From Echinarachnius parma (lineage: Eukaryota; Echinodermata; Echinoidea; Clypeasteroida; Echinarachniidae), in contig JBAMJV010003226.1 in assembly GCA_037951105.1 (NCBI GenBank), positions 1-64,000 on the forward strand: DNA of 64,000 bases, read 5' to 3'. A model generated the notes under the pieces. It ran no database searches. It saw nothing but the letters and a program-made list of their open reading frames with translations, and was not told where the DNA came from. A program made the position numbers and the translations under genes. Shown here in pieces: positions 11,605 to 21,769 of the stretch. Position 1 is the first letter of the stretch; each line of letters starts with the position of its first letter.

Positions 11605-14600
11605 AACAAAATTAACAAAATTAACAAAATGTATGTACATCATAAAACAAAGTATGCAAGGCAAATCATTAAAATACAAACTGTACATGATTTACAAAAC
11701 AATGAATTACTGCAAAAGCTTAATGCTTACATAAGACACGTTTATACGGAAGTTCAAGTTGTTGCTAAAAGAAAACCAAAATTTAGCACAAGTGCTAGTC
11801 GAGATCGGTTTTTTCTCTGTTCACTATATCGATAGTGTATCTCTTCATTACTATATGAGCATTATACTAGTTCTTAAAATTATATTGTGTACATTCAAAA
11901 TACAAAACATTACTAATTTCTAACATAACAGATAATTTATTTGTTCATCAAATAAATTATGAGGGTATTACGAAATGAATATCTTGTTTTTTGTTCTCTA
12001 ATCTTCGGAGGGAAGCTATTCCAAAGCTTTGGTCCAACAAAAGAAATAGTGAATGTACCTTGTGTCGTCTTACAAATTGGCAAGGGTAACATTGAATTTC
12101 TTTTCCTCTTGTTTCATAAGTATGGTGTACAACCTTACAATAATCTAATAATGTGTCTGGTAAATTTCTATTATACAAATCATCTACAAATTTTAAAACT
12201 GCCAGTTCATGCAAACTAAAAACATCCAATATCCCCAATTGTTTAAACAGTGGTCCTGAGGATGTTCTCAATAATGAAAACGTAAAAGCTTGCACAGCCA
12301 TCTTCTGAGCTAAATAAATACAATTCAAGCGAGATTTATAACTACTTCCCCATACCTCAATGCCATAGAGTATGTGGGGCTGTATAAACAATTTATACAA
12401 GAGCACAAGAATATACCGAGGAACAAAGTATCTCAATTTAAATAGCAAACCCACTTTTCTACGATCGCACTTATTTACATAATCAATGTGATGCTTCCAA
12501 GACAATGTATTATCAATTTGAACTCCTACAAAAGATGCCACGCTCACATCATTAATGTCTGTGTCGATACAGTCTAAGGACACCATTTACATAAATTCCC
12601 CGTCGTTTGCTTTTAATAAACATATAATTAGTTTTCTTTAAGTTGATAGTGTGTTTATTAGCATCGCACCATTTTTGAACTGCATTTAGTTGCTCATTAA
12701 CCTCATTTACATCAATTCTATTTTGATTCTCATCAAAAGTGTGAAAAATATTTGAATCGTCTGCAAACAATCTAAAATTAAAATAGTCAGTACAACAAGG
12801 TAAATCATAAATATAAACTAAAAACAATGTAGGACCGAAAACTGACCCCTGCGGCACGCCGCACGTTATAGTCTTTTGGGTAGATGTTGCCTCCTTATAG
12901 CATAATGTCTGAGAACGATTCAAGAGGTAATTAGCGCATAGAGAGTAATCTTACTATTATACGCTATATAAATGTATATTATTATTATTATTATTAGCAA
13001 ACCATTGCAAAACAATACCGCCTATACCATAATGTGCCATCTTTTCTAGCAAAATATCATGATTTATAGTGTCAAAGAGCTTTTGATAATCTATGAATAT
13101 ACCAAGTGTAACTTTCCCTTCATCCATTGACCTCATAACAGGCTTTCAAGTTCCTACTTTTTCCTACTTTTTTACACAACCTCCTACTTATCCTACTTTT
13201 TCCCCCAAATTCCTACTATTTCCTACTTTCTCCTACTTTTTTGTGTAACCCCAAAAAAGAAAACAATTGTGCGAGGCTATTATTATTCACGAGTAGTGAG
13301 TAATTGTTGCAGGTTCTCACAGAAGGTGCGAAGGTGCGAACGCATGCGAACTAGCGTATAGTTTGGCCGGCGTAGACAGGCCGAACGGGCGGTGAATTTT
13401 GGCCCAATATCAGCGGCATGCATAAACGTTTCTACTGATATTTCTGCTTTTAACGGTACTAAGACTCGGTATTTTCCACACAAGCCCCTTTTTATACTAT
13501 GTCTATAACATGGATCAGTTAGTTTGGCCAATATATATATTTTCGCTTATCGTAGCTCTCCCAATACATGTACTGTTATTTGACTTTAAAGGGATTTACA
13601 TTGTACACATTCTAAAAACTTACTTGGAACCCTCATGGTTTTCTCATAACTCATCATATTCATATTAACACTAAAAGCACGGGACAGGTTTTGGTTTGTC
13701 AAATTTCCATTTCGTTCAAAATATATTTACGATTGAAGTGTTCAGATGTTAAACTGTCTAAGGTAAGTGCAAGGGGTTAGCGAATATATCACTTTGCAAA
13801 TTTGAGCTAATTTCTCGGCCAAAAAACATCCAATTAACGTGAAATTTCCACACGTAACTTTGTAGCCATATCGGATAATAATAATAATAATATATAGCAT
13901 TTATAGTGCGCCATCTATCTAATAAATTATTCAGAGGCGCAGAGGGTAAGAATTATCATATTTTAACAGAAAAAAAGGCTACTCTAAACAAGTATGTTTT
14001 TAGACTGGATTTAAAAACATCTAATGACTTTATATTCCGTAAATTCAAAGGCAAATTGTTCCACAGTAATGGTGCACAAAAATAAAAAGCCTTTTCACCT
14101 GCCCCCAACCTGACTCTACGAGGGGTCAGCATGCTGCTACCCGAAAATCTTAGCTGTCTTGGAGGAATATATTCAGAAATACAATCTTGAAGATATTGGG
14201 GGGCAAGGCCATTGATGATCTTCCACGTCAATAACAAAATCTTGTATTCAACACGCTCACGAACTGGCAGCCAATGCAGCTCTCGGAGAATAGGTGTAAT
14301 GTGAGAGAATTTTGAAGTCCTACTAAGAACACGGGCAGCAGCATTCTGAACACTTTGTAATTTGGTCAACTGACCGGCAGCTACACCGTACAATAGGGCA
14401 TTACCATAATCCAACCGAGACACCACATACGAATTAATCACCGAGGCCGCAACCCTATCAGAAAGAGATTTTCGTATTCTACTGATACAGATCACACCAA
14501 TACACACTTTATTAATCACTCAGCACGTTTTGCACTTGTCAACAAAGTTACTAGATCCCTTTAAAGCTTCATTTGATCTTAGTACGATAACCGATAAGTT

Positions 14601-17600
14601 TTTGTAACATTTTGTTTTTGTTGTATTTGTAGGACCTTCGATTGGCCAGGTGATTGCTCCACCCATCTCTGGCTTGCTTTCAGACTCAGATGTCCTCGGC
14701 GGATGGCCGTCAACATTTTATCTCTTTGGTAAATCATTTAATATTATCAAGTTTGCTAACAAGTTCAGAAACCAGCAGCTGATCACGCGTTCAGTGTGGT
14801 TCCATTCGATATCTGATAAACACAGCTCCCGCTAACCTGGTTATTGGTCGATTAATTTGGTACCATCAGGAACAAACGTGAAATCAAAATATGAACATAT
14901 GTTTACAACATTATTATATTTATATTATATTTTGTTTGTACAGTATTACAATGATATTAATTACGTATTGCACATGATATAGACATGTACCTTTGGAGAG
15001 CCCGTACTAGAGAGATTGTGTACGCCTATAGGCTGAGAACAGCAGTGGTGGATAATTATTTTTGTTAAAAAGTTGTCAAACGCACGGTATTCCTGATTGA
15101 GCCATTATTTTTTTAGACACACGGTATGTATTTAGAGGTAGAGAGAGATTCCAGTGATTTGGAATTTCTTTTCTCAATGTAGTGTTCTTTTTGCTTTGTG
15201 TGTATTTGGTTAGTTGTGATTTTTGTTCAGAAAACAAAATTGGATTTCTAATCTTCCTTTGTTTCTGTTTATATATACAAGGTACTCTGGGCTTAGTGTG
15301 GTTCGTCTTCTGGATTATACTGGTCTACGATTCTCCCCTCTCACATCCTAGAATATCAGAAAAGGAACGGGAATACATTGCAACAAAACTTAATCTCCGG
15401 AAAAAGGCAAGTATAATATTTGGATAATATTTGTTGACAGAGAATACAATACATGTGCTGAAATATATTAGTAATGATTATGGCAATTCGCGTATTTTAG
15501 AAATTCGAGTGATAACCAATATCTAACACAATGTATCATCAAAAACTATATTTCAAGGTTCCGGGATAATTTTAAGAACTTAATTGGATAAAAAGAGATG
15601 TATATAACAACCATTGAACAAACATGGAAAGCAGGAAACTCATGCCTGGATTAAATGACTGAGTACTCACGTACATTCCTACGTGCACATCTTTTTTTGT
15701 TGGCAATAATATTTTATTTTTCTCTCAAACAACAAATTTACAATGTAAATCATTTGAAATACAAATTATATTTGTACAACATAGTCACAATTATACAACA
15801 TAGTCATACAACACATTATGGTAAACCAAAATTGAAGTTTTGCAATCCACATAAAGATACAATGAAATTGTACATAAAGAGACAGTCCTGATCATAATAT
15901 CTACAATTCATAACTTCTGTCAGTTTTTTCTACATATTTTTATGAATCATCTTTCGTAGTTTCATTTTTTTAAAATGTTAAACTCAATATGTTACATTTG
16001 AGAGATTATCAATTAAATGCAATGACTGATTTTTTCTAGTAGTGTTTCCTTTTCTCTCAGGTTATGATTATATTACAGAGAAAACATTTTGAAATAAAAG
16101 TATAGACCACTCAAAATCATAATCAATATATTCATACACAATTATAAAAAAGAAAAGAAAGAAAAAAATGTATACACCATAATTGTATATGTATCTATTT
16201 ATATACATACTTACGTCTAGTATCTTAGTTATACGGTTTTCCTTTCTATACAACCAATGAAAACTAAATAATGATCATTATGGTGTTTGAGAGAAAACAT
16301 ACAAGACAGAAAAAAAAGTTACAAACAAAAAAGTCAGAAAAGGAAAAGATAAAAGGAAGGGAGGGATGTGGTAGAGAAAAAAAAAATCCCAGAACTTGGT
16401 GTCTCTGTCTCGTAATCTAAGCAGAAAGGGTGCACATCATTGGACTTATTACGATATCGGTGCGATCTCAGCAACACAATGATAGCACGACACATGCAGT
16501 CGACGAATTTATATATAATGACATTCATCTTTGGGGCCTGTATGTATAACCAATCCATAACGCTTCCTAACTAAGCTGCTAATACATTTAAATGGAGAGT
16601 ATGATATGTATTAATTTTATTTGCATTTTAGAAACGTAAGGATTATCCATGGAGTCACATCTTGACATCAATGCCTTTGTATGCCGTGGCATTGGCGGAA
16701 TTTGCTATTCTATGGATCTTTTACGTTATCCAGACGAACTTGCCCATATTTATCAAAGAAGTCCTGAGATTCGACCTGTCCGATGTAAATATAACCAAAA
16801 TGCATTGATCACTTATAGAGTGCAGCCAACATTTGAAGAATTTTATTCCAAAGGGCGCTAAATCCACTTTTTTTTAAATAGTTTACTATACAGACACATT
16901 TTAGGAAAAAATTCCCATTCGAAACGGAAATATGGAGCATTCCATTATTCACACCATTGTAGGCTTGTGTAAAGAAAACTGCCTTTAATCCCAAGTTAAA
17001 CAACGTTTAATGTGGATTTAGCGCCTTTATCGAATTATGCTTTTCATTGGCAATCATATTCAAGTTCTGAATATAGCAGTAAGAATTTATGTATCGAGAA
17101 TTGTTTAGTAAGGTCTTTCAATGTGTCTAACATCAATGATATCATCTCCTTAAAAAGTTCTGACATCCCATGAGCATTATTAAAAATGGGAAAGATGTCG
17201 AGTAAAATAAAAGAGAGGGGGCCAAGGTAGCAGAGGAGGGTAAGAAGTAGAGGGAGAAGTAGGGAAAGAAGGGGAAAGATGGAAAGATTGTGAGAGAAAG
17301 TGAGTGAAATGGGAAGAGGGGAAAGAAAAGAGAAGAGCCGGAGAAGCGGAGCCCTGATGGGAAGAAGGGCTCCGAGGGGGAAGGAGGAGAGGGGAGATAA
17401 AGGAAAAGATTGGAAATAGAATGTGACAATGGGAGCATGGGCAGAGGGGGGTTCATATATTCGAATGAGGAATGTGACGTTATAATCAAATTATATAATG
17501 CAGAATTCCAGAAATTACTAAGATTTGTCGTTTCTAAAAGAAAATTATATTTGTCGTTTCTAAAAGAAAATTATTTTGTATTCGATCCTCCGGTATATTG

Positions 17601-20600
17601 ACATGATGAGCCTCTGGAATGAAAATCCGTCCGAATAAGTGAATTTTCCGTTGGTGGGAATTAGGCAAATGTGTAATTACAGTGAAACGGCTACTGTCCG
17701 AAGAACAAACATTTTGAAGGAAAAAAATGCTTTCGAAGTATCCAATTTCCGGAACAACTTAATCAAAACGTTACATTTACTGTCCTCCTTTTTTTTCTGC
17801 CAAGGTCGGTTTGCTGTCGGCAGTCCCACAAATTACTGTATTGGTATTCACCCTGTGCGGAGGAATTTTGGCCGACTTTCTGTTGTCAAGAAATCGATTC
17901 AGCCTGACAGCGATTCGAAAGTTCATGTCAACCATAGGTATGATATTTCTGATAATCCATGTTTCGAAATTGAACATGCACAGTTATATAATAAAATTTA
18001 TTTATGTAATACATTATTCCTACCACAACCAGCACGATCCGATTCCGATCGGGTGAACAATAGCGTATCTGAAAAAAATATCTATATTATAATAGGAGGA
18101 CGGTGTTTTTGTCGGTCGCCAAGATTTGTCCAGAATGCGGTTTTAAGCCATGTATGTGCGATAAATCGCGATGCAGCTTCTACCGTTATGTTACGTGCGT
18201 GCGAAAAACAAGCCGATAGTGCGTTTTATCAATCAAAGTGAAACGTCAAACATAGAACGAATTTGACAGCATACCATAATCTTACCCTACGTACCCTATG
18301 CACTGTACCATAGTACCATGTGCATCTGCATGTATTGTGTACTACGAGTACGGTATTATACGGAGAGCGAAAGCCGGTGCGAAAGCCTCGCGATCGGGAT
18401 GTGATATTCTAATTTTGAAGCAGAACATGACTGATATTCATTGTCGACTTGTGCGAATATAATGTTGTATTTAGATAGTTCTTTGGTGTACTTAAAAATA
18501 GCTGTTAAATATTCGCTGTTTACTTGCGGAGTGCTTCGAGCCTTTGACTCGATGTACATATAATACCTAATGCACGGCGTGCATGATCTGATCGGAGCAA
18601 TTGTGTCGAGTGTTGTTTCAACTCCCATATGAAATATGTATAAAGGCTAATTTCGAAGTGCATAATGTTGTACTCAAGTATAAATAAGGTGTGCTTTTTT
18701 GTAAATAATGTTTAAACAAGATGAGCAAGGAATTAGGGTTATTGATCTACTTGCCAACGATTTAATTAATACAGTTTATTGTTTGAACCTTTGATCGCTG
18801 GCGTACCCAGAGTTTTTACAAGGGGAGGGGGGGGGGTTATTTCGTCAAACAAAATTTTCGAGGGGCTGGGTGTCGGCCAATTTCGAGGGGGGGTTTCGGT
18901 CAAGTATTTCGAGGAGGGTGTCGGTCAAGTACTTCGAGGGGGTGTCGGTGAAGAATTTTCGAGGGGGGTGTCGAAGATTTTTTCAAGAGGGGGTACCGGG
19001 ACGGGTGAAGACTCTTTCGAAGGGGGGGGGGGATGTTGGTGAAGAATCTCGAAGGTGGGGGGGGGGGGGGGGTTGTCGGTGAAGAATTTTCGAGGGGGGT
19101 GTCAGTGAAGATTTTTTCAAGAGGGGGTACCAGTAAAGATTCTTTCGAAGGGGGGGGGGGGATGTCGGTGAAGAATTTGTGAGGGGAGTGTCCGCAAATA
19201 TTTTTTGAGGGGGGCGGGGTTATTTTGTCAACCAACATTTTTGAGGGGCCGGATGTCGGTCAAGTATTTCGAGGGGGGGGTTGTCGGTGAAGATTTATAG
19301 AGGAGGGGGGGGGGTTTGTCGGTGAAGAATTTTCGAGGGGGTTGTCGGTGAAGTATTTGTAAGGGGGGTGGGAGAATATTTTGTATAAGGGGGGGGTTTA
19401 GACCCCCAAAACGACCCTTTTTCATCAAAGGGGGATTTGAAATCCCCCCCCCCCCCTGGATACGCATATGTCTGTGAATATGAGATTGAATCACCACCGG
19501 GGGGGGGGGGGGGGGTGTCGGTGAAGAATCTCGAGGGGGGGGGGGGGGGGGTGTCTGTGAAGATTTTTCGATGGGCAGTGAAGAATATTCGAGGGGGGTG
19601 TCAGTGAACATTATTTCGAGGGGGGGGGGGTTACTTCGTCAAACAACATTTGTGAGGGGCCGGGTGTCGGTCAAGTATTTCGACGGGGGGGGGGGGGGGG
19701 GGGTTGAGGAGAAGATTTTACGATTAATATTACTATTAATATTTTCTAATGTATACGTATATTTAGTGATTGGATGCCGAACTTGACGAACCTGTAACAC
19801 AATTTGTAATCTGATTAAATCATATCATAACCATACAAACAGAGATTCTATTAATTGACAAAAAAAATGTTTGCAGGACAGATACAAAAAATAACGAAAT
19901 ACAAAAATACAACATACAACATTATCTTACTCAAAGATCTGGTGACGGGTAAATTGCTAGTATATATAAACAAAAAGACCTGCGTGTTTAAAGGACAATG
20001 GAACACGGCCAATTTATTGTTTGCCCATTATAGCATGAATAGACTCAGCACGATCGGTCAAGAAAAAAAAAGAATACTATGGCTCTTTGGCTCTAAGTTG
20101 GTCAGGTTTGATTTTTGTTTTGAAATGATAATAAACTGAACTAAACTGAAATCAACTGACTGATTGTGGGAGGGGGGCACGTGAATGATTGGGGCGACAC
20201 CTTATGCATGTTCTTTATTTTCATACATATTTCCACTTATATTGTTATTGATTTGGCAATAGTTGGCGGAGATGCCCCCCCCCCCCCCGGCCCCGTAGCT
20301 ACGTCACTCATTATGCATCATATTAATGCTAGATTTGTCTGCATGATGTGCGATAGTTCCATAGAAAACATATGTTTACCAAGCAAAAAAAGTGAACATT
20401 TATTTCAGATGTTATCACCTACCATTGCTTAAAAATAGCCGAATTTCTGGACCGCTTTACATTAAATTATGATTATCTTCATATTTATAAAGATATTAAA
20501 ATAAATTAAAATAAATTAGTATTCTTTAGTTCGAATGGAGTATTATTTTGACAATTTAAAATGTATGATATTTAACTTACAGGAATCATCCCTTCGAGTG

Positions 20601-21124
20601 TGTGTATCGTCATTGCTGGCTATGCGGGCTGTAACGCTCCTGCCATTATCACCTGCATCTCGCTAGCTCTTGGTTTCTCCGGACTTGCCTATTCGGGAGC
20701 GGGACTCTCCATGATGGAGTTTGCCCCTCCCTACGCCGGAATAGTCGTGGCCATAGCCAACACGTTTGCAACGGTAGCCGGGTTTGCGGGGCCACTTGTT
20801 CTCAGTGTTTTCACTGAAAACCAAGTAAGAACCACTTTCTTGTTTGTTTTTGTTTGCCGTAGAAAAACAAATATAACTTAAGTCAGTAAATTTTAATATT
20901 TCGGTTAAAACCACTGAAATGGAATTGATGCAACACGGAACCCACTTTATTGCATCTCGGTTATTTCGTGATTGATTCCAATATTATTATCTTGATGGAA
21001 TAAACGTTTGGAAACACATCTAAAATATCTTATGAAATTAAAGGAAATCAAAAACATAATTGGTATGCAGTGCCCACTGTACGTGTTCGTCACTGAAGTG
21101 GTTAACCCGGGCGTATAGAACGAT

Positions 21125-21168
<44 letters not shown>

Positions 21169-21769
21169 CATATTTCTAAATATGAACATGGGCAGAGAAC
21201 AATGGTCGTTGTCGGAAATCAAATTCGTTACCTCCTGATTTCAAGACCAGTACAAAACCACCGAGCCGCAAAGACCCTTGTATGTTAGTACGTCCCTTGA
21301 AGCCATTTGCAATGCTCGTAATACAAACATTACTATTACCTGACACTACAACCTAAGGATTATCCCTCGCACTTTCCTAATAACATTTCAAAGGATAGTG
21401 CGAGGGATCATATAAAGTGATGCAGTCTCGTGTATAAAGTAAATTCAAACACCTTGAAACTGACCAGAAAATTACTAAATGAATATGAGCAATGAAAAGT
21501 GTGATTCGCCGAAATCGAACACCAGAAAACTTACTTTAACTTTCTCTTCTCAGGCTGACATGCGAGGCTGGCGACATTTCTTCTGGCTGACCTTCGCAAT
21601 CACCATCATTCCCTTGGCCATCTTCTTGATCTTCGGCACCTCGGAGGTTCAAGAGTGGGCCAAACACGTCGAAGACGAAGATGACATCGACGATGAAATC
21701 GCAGACTCAACGACCGGAGTTACCGAGAAAGAAGATAAGATAGAGAATGGCATCATGAACAATGGTTAA
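7369..21769 (+). CDS. SLC17A5-like: SLC17 sialin-like transporter, gene 1 (exons 2-10)
   Basis: Nine exons (7369-7589, 8376-8618, 11307-11394, 14633-14728, 15282-15406, 16632-16784, 17805-17937, 20583-20824, 21554-21769) splice in frame to about 505 codons. SLC17 proteins are 12-helix major facilitator carriers of organic anions in lysosomal, vesicular or plasma membranes. Visible hallmarks are RVNMSVAMTAM after helix 1, RWAPPAERS, APPYAGIVVAIANTFAT and EVQEWA at the end of the last helix, each close to sialin. The C-tail is strongly acidic (HVEDEDDIDDEI). The first exon, needed for the start codon, is not identified; it should lie left of 5.4 kb or was lost. Intron 6 uses a GC donor. All other donors are GT. 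The reading frame is intact, so it is probably functional if a first exon exists. Substrate cannot be told from sequence. Confidence 0.9.
7590..8375. other. gene 1 intron 2
   Basis: No gene is seen. The sequence is collinear with gene 2 intron 2, but gene 2 carries an extra MITE (36051-36611). The empty site here reads TAATTGTAAAAGATGCGC near 7855. Confidence 0.7.
8376..8618 (+). CDS. gene 1 exon 3 (helices 2-4)
   Basis: It is 81 codons in phase 0 at both ends, between an AAG acceptor (8375) and GTGAAA donor (8619). It encodes EGEFPWDTHTQELILAAF, then QIPIGILVDAVPR and ends RIIAGFAE. The Arg and Glu of this last motif fit the R...G..E pattern of SLC17 helix 4. Locally GC-rich compared with the introns. 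Confidence 0.9.
8813..8845 (+). repeat. GGT microsatellite
   Basis: About nine GGT units follow GATGAT. A related, more degenerate tract lies at the same relative place in gene 2 (37857-37893). Confidence 0.85.
8928..10662. mobile_element. TTAA MITE family A, split by a nested foldback
   Basis: The left part (8928-9160, TTAAAACGATAGTTGAGTTT) and right part (10324-10662, CCAAAACTATCCATTTAA) together match the uninterrupted gene 2 copy at 37959-38511. That copy shares flanking GGTGGATTGCAT/AGTGGATTGCAT, so the MITE predates the duplication. The interruption (9161-10323) is a separate element. Confidence 0.85.
9161..10323. mobile_element. nested 1.16-kb foldback with CATTCAAATTCG subrepeats
   Basis: Ends are TAGGTTTTCCC (9161) and GGGAAAACCTA (to 10323). 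Both arms are built of many copies of a short word: CATTCAAATTCG or CAATTTCA on the left, and the complement CGAATTTGAATG on the right. The centre is AT-rich with GATGA words and a TG-rich microsatellite at about 9918-9990. No ORF resembles a transposase. The orthologous gene 2 MITE lacks it. Confidence 0.75.
10663..11306. other. gene 1 intron 3, right part
   Basis: No gene is seen. Sequence 10720-11170 is collinear with gene 2 at 40230-40740. It also partly resembles the stretch before exon 5 (13320-13560), sharing CCCAATATCAGCGGCATG-like and GAGCGGTGAAT blocks, which suggests an old internal duplication. Confidence 0.55.
11307..11394 (+). CDS. gene 1 exon 4 (helix 4 to 5, APPAERS)
   Basis: Acceptor TTATCGCAG, donor GTAAGT at 11395; 88 bp, phase 0 to phase 1. 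It encodes SGSYPSIYSLMSRWAPPAER then STLLAIVYM. SLC17 members usually have WAPPLERS; here the Leu is Ala, whereas gene 2 keeps Leu. Confidence 0.88.
11571..13143 (-). pseudogene. 5'-truncated LINE, reverse transcriptase half
   Basis: Minus strand. It reads FIDYQKLFDTINHDILL (near 13080), WFA/NYLLNRSQ (around 12990 and 12925), CGVPQGSVFGPTLF, FRLFADDSNIF (near 12760), KWCDANKHTINLKKT, then a thumb and C-terminal region (12586-11957, with GVQIDNTLSWKHHIDYV). The frame is broken near 12570-12590 and interrupted at 12930-12993. The 3' end is a tandem AACTA tail at 11571-11600. Gene 2 lacks the insertion (near 41090). A non-LTR element of the Jockey/CR1 type is likely. Confidence 0.85.
12930..12993 (+). 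mobile_element. 63-bp stub of an L2-like LINE/SINE 3' tail
   Basis: A plus-strand stretch with TACGCTATATAAATGTATAT followed by ATT repeats interrupts the codons for WFA and NYLL in the truncated LINE. TTAGC flanks it on both sides, consistent with a short target duplication. It is an extremely 5'-truncated retroinsertion. Confidence 0.65.
13145..13255 (+). repeat. degenerate TTCCTACTTT tandem repeat
   Basis: About ten imperfect copies of TCCTACTTT or TTCCTACTAT, with small interruptions (ACACAACC, CCCCAAA), abut the truncated end of the LINE. No function is apparent. Confidence 0.8.
13586..14564. mobile_element. TTAA MITE family C, split by an L2-like LINE
   Basis: The left end TTAAAGGGATT is at 13586 and the right end ACTAGATCCCTTTAA at 14564. 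The orthologous gene 2 copy at 42778-43170 is uninterrupted, so the MITE predates the duplication and the LINE fragment came later. Confidence 0.8.
13876..14519 (-). pseudogene. L2/CR1-like LINE 3' fragment
   Basis: Minus-strand ORF of 187 codons carries the standard C-terminus of CR1/L2 ORF2: SRLDYGNALLYGV, LQSVQNAAARVLSRT, HITPILRELHWLPVRERV, then LWNNLPLNLR and KTYLF. It ends in GGCGCACTATAAATG and an ATT-rich tail at 13877-13895. The 5' part, including endonuclease and polymerase, is missing. The reading frame is still open, suggesting fairly recent arrival. Confidence 0.88.
14633..14728 (+). CDS. gene 1 exon 5
   Basis: Acceptor TTTGTAG at 14632, donor GTAAAT at 14729; 96 bp, phase 1 to phase 1. 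It encodes PSIGQVIAPPISGLLSDSDV then LGGWPSTFYLFG, spanning helix 5 and the start of helix 6. Confidence 0.9.
15282..15406 (+). CDS. gene 1 exon 6, with GC donor
   Basis: Acceptor TATACAAG at 15281; 125 bp ending in phase 0 at AAAAAG. It encodes TLGLVWFVFWIILVYDSPLS then a cytosolic linker ISEKEREYIATKLNLRKK. The donor is GCAAGT (15407-15412). Using the nearby GT at 15411 would add four bases and give a TAA stop at once after joining to exon 7. The same GC donor position is kept in genes 2 and 3. Confidence 0.9.
15407..16631. other. gene 1 intron 6 (GC-AG)
   Basis: AT-rich sequence with no recognisable gene or element; short ORFs are chance. Parts such as GATATCGGTGCGATCTCAGC (near 16453) are collinear with gene 2 intron 6. 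Confidence 0.7.
16632..16784 (+). CDS. gene 1 exon 7 (helix 7)
   Basis: Acceptor ATTTTAG at 16631, donor GTAAAT at 16785; 51 codons in phase 0. It encodes KRKDYPWSHILTSMPLYAVA, LWIFYVIQTNLPIF and KEVLRFDLSD, matching the P-W-x-x-I-L-x-S-x-P-L-x-A and K-E-V-L-R-F pattern of sialin. Confidence 0.9.
16785..17804. other. gene 1 intron 7 with polypurine tract
   Basis: No gene. A GA-rich polypurine tract at about 17205-17410 is conserved in gene 2 (about 46985-47215). Upstream is a short stretch with inverted similarity (CATTCGAAACGGAAATATGG region). Confidence 0.6.
17805..17937 (+). CDS. gene 1 exon 8 (helix 8-9)
   Basis: Acceptor CTGCCAAG at 17804, donor GTATGA at 17938; phase 0 to phase 1. It encodes VGLLSAVPQITVLVFTLCGG, ILADFLLSR and TAIRKFMSTIG. 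GG-x-x-AD and R-K-x-M/F-x-x-G are standard SLC17 features. Confidence 0.9.
18070..19972. other. gene 1-specific insertion in intron 8
   Basis: Gene 2 runs from GCGTATCTG (about 47811) almost directly into GACCTGCGTGTTTAAAGGAC (about 47833), whereas gene 1 has 1.9 kb between the same flanks. It contains an unrecognised stretch (18090-18790, with an open 90-codon minus-strand ORF of no known family) and a G-rich minisatellite. A deletion in gene 2 is the alternative. Confidence 0.6.
18812..19712 (+). repeat. G-rich minisatellite (TTTCGAGGGGGGTGTCGGTG)
   Basis: More than twenty imperfect copies of a 22-30 bp unit built on TTTCGAGGGGGGTGTCGGTG and AAGA, with G runs of 4-19 bases. Larger blocks (about 330 bp, with TTTTGTCAACCAACATTT) are themselves repeated. 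The complement gives artefactual PPPPSK-type ORFs. G-quadruplex formation is plausible. Confidence 0.9.
20583..20824 (+). CDS. gene 1 exon 9 (helices 9-11)
   Basis: Acceptor AACTTACAG at 20582, donor GTAAGA at 20825; 242 bp, phase 1 to phase 0. It encodes GYAGCNAPAIITCISLALGF, SMMEFAPPYAGIVVAIANTF and ATVAGFAGP. APxYAGI and NTFAT are the clearest sialin signatures in the window. Confidence 0.93.
21120..21176 (+). repeat. ATT microsatellite
   Basis: A TATT/ATT array follows GAACGATATTATCATTATC. The same array occurs at the orthologous gene 2 place (about 51580-51640), so it predates the duplication. Confidence 0.85.
21362..21408 (+). other. conserved hairpin in last intron of gene 1
   Basis: ATCCCTCGCAC (21362-21372) pairs perfectly with GTGCGAGGGAT (21398-21408), loop 25 bases. 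The same 11-bp stem is kept in gene 2 (52576-52622), while one base of the loop differs. Function unknown. Confidence 0.6.
21554..21769 (+). CDS. gene 1 exon 10 (helix 12 and acidic tail)
   Basis: Acceptor TTCTCAG at 21553; 71 codons plus TAA. It encodes ADMRGWRHFFWLTFAITIIP, helix 12, EVQEWA and an acidic C-tail ending ENGIMNNG. The frame is open upstream into the intron to 21479, but exon 9 joins at the acceptor in phase 0. A possible AATAAA signal lies at 21939-21944. Confidence 0.92.
   Translation, partial: ADMRGWRHFFWLTFAITIIPLAIFLIFGTSEVQEWAKHVEDEDDIDDEIADSTTGVTEKEDKIENGIMNNG

Noticed and set aside
15411..15412. GT at 15411 as the real donor of exon 6
   Set aside because: Would add four bases and produce an immediate stop with exon 7 in gene 1; the GC position keeps frame in all three copies.
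17142..17489. 115-codon minus-strand ORF rich in Ser, Pro and Phe
   Set aside because: Compositional artefact of the polypurine tract; the same happens at 46965-47233 in gene 2 in shifted frames.
18356..18628. 90-codon minus-strand ORF as a host gene
   Set aside because: No family recognised, no splice or promoter support, and it lies in a block absent from gene 2.
18900..19611. Proline-rich minus-strand ORFs of 112 and 127 codons
   Set aside because: They are the complement of the G-rich minisatellite.
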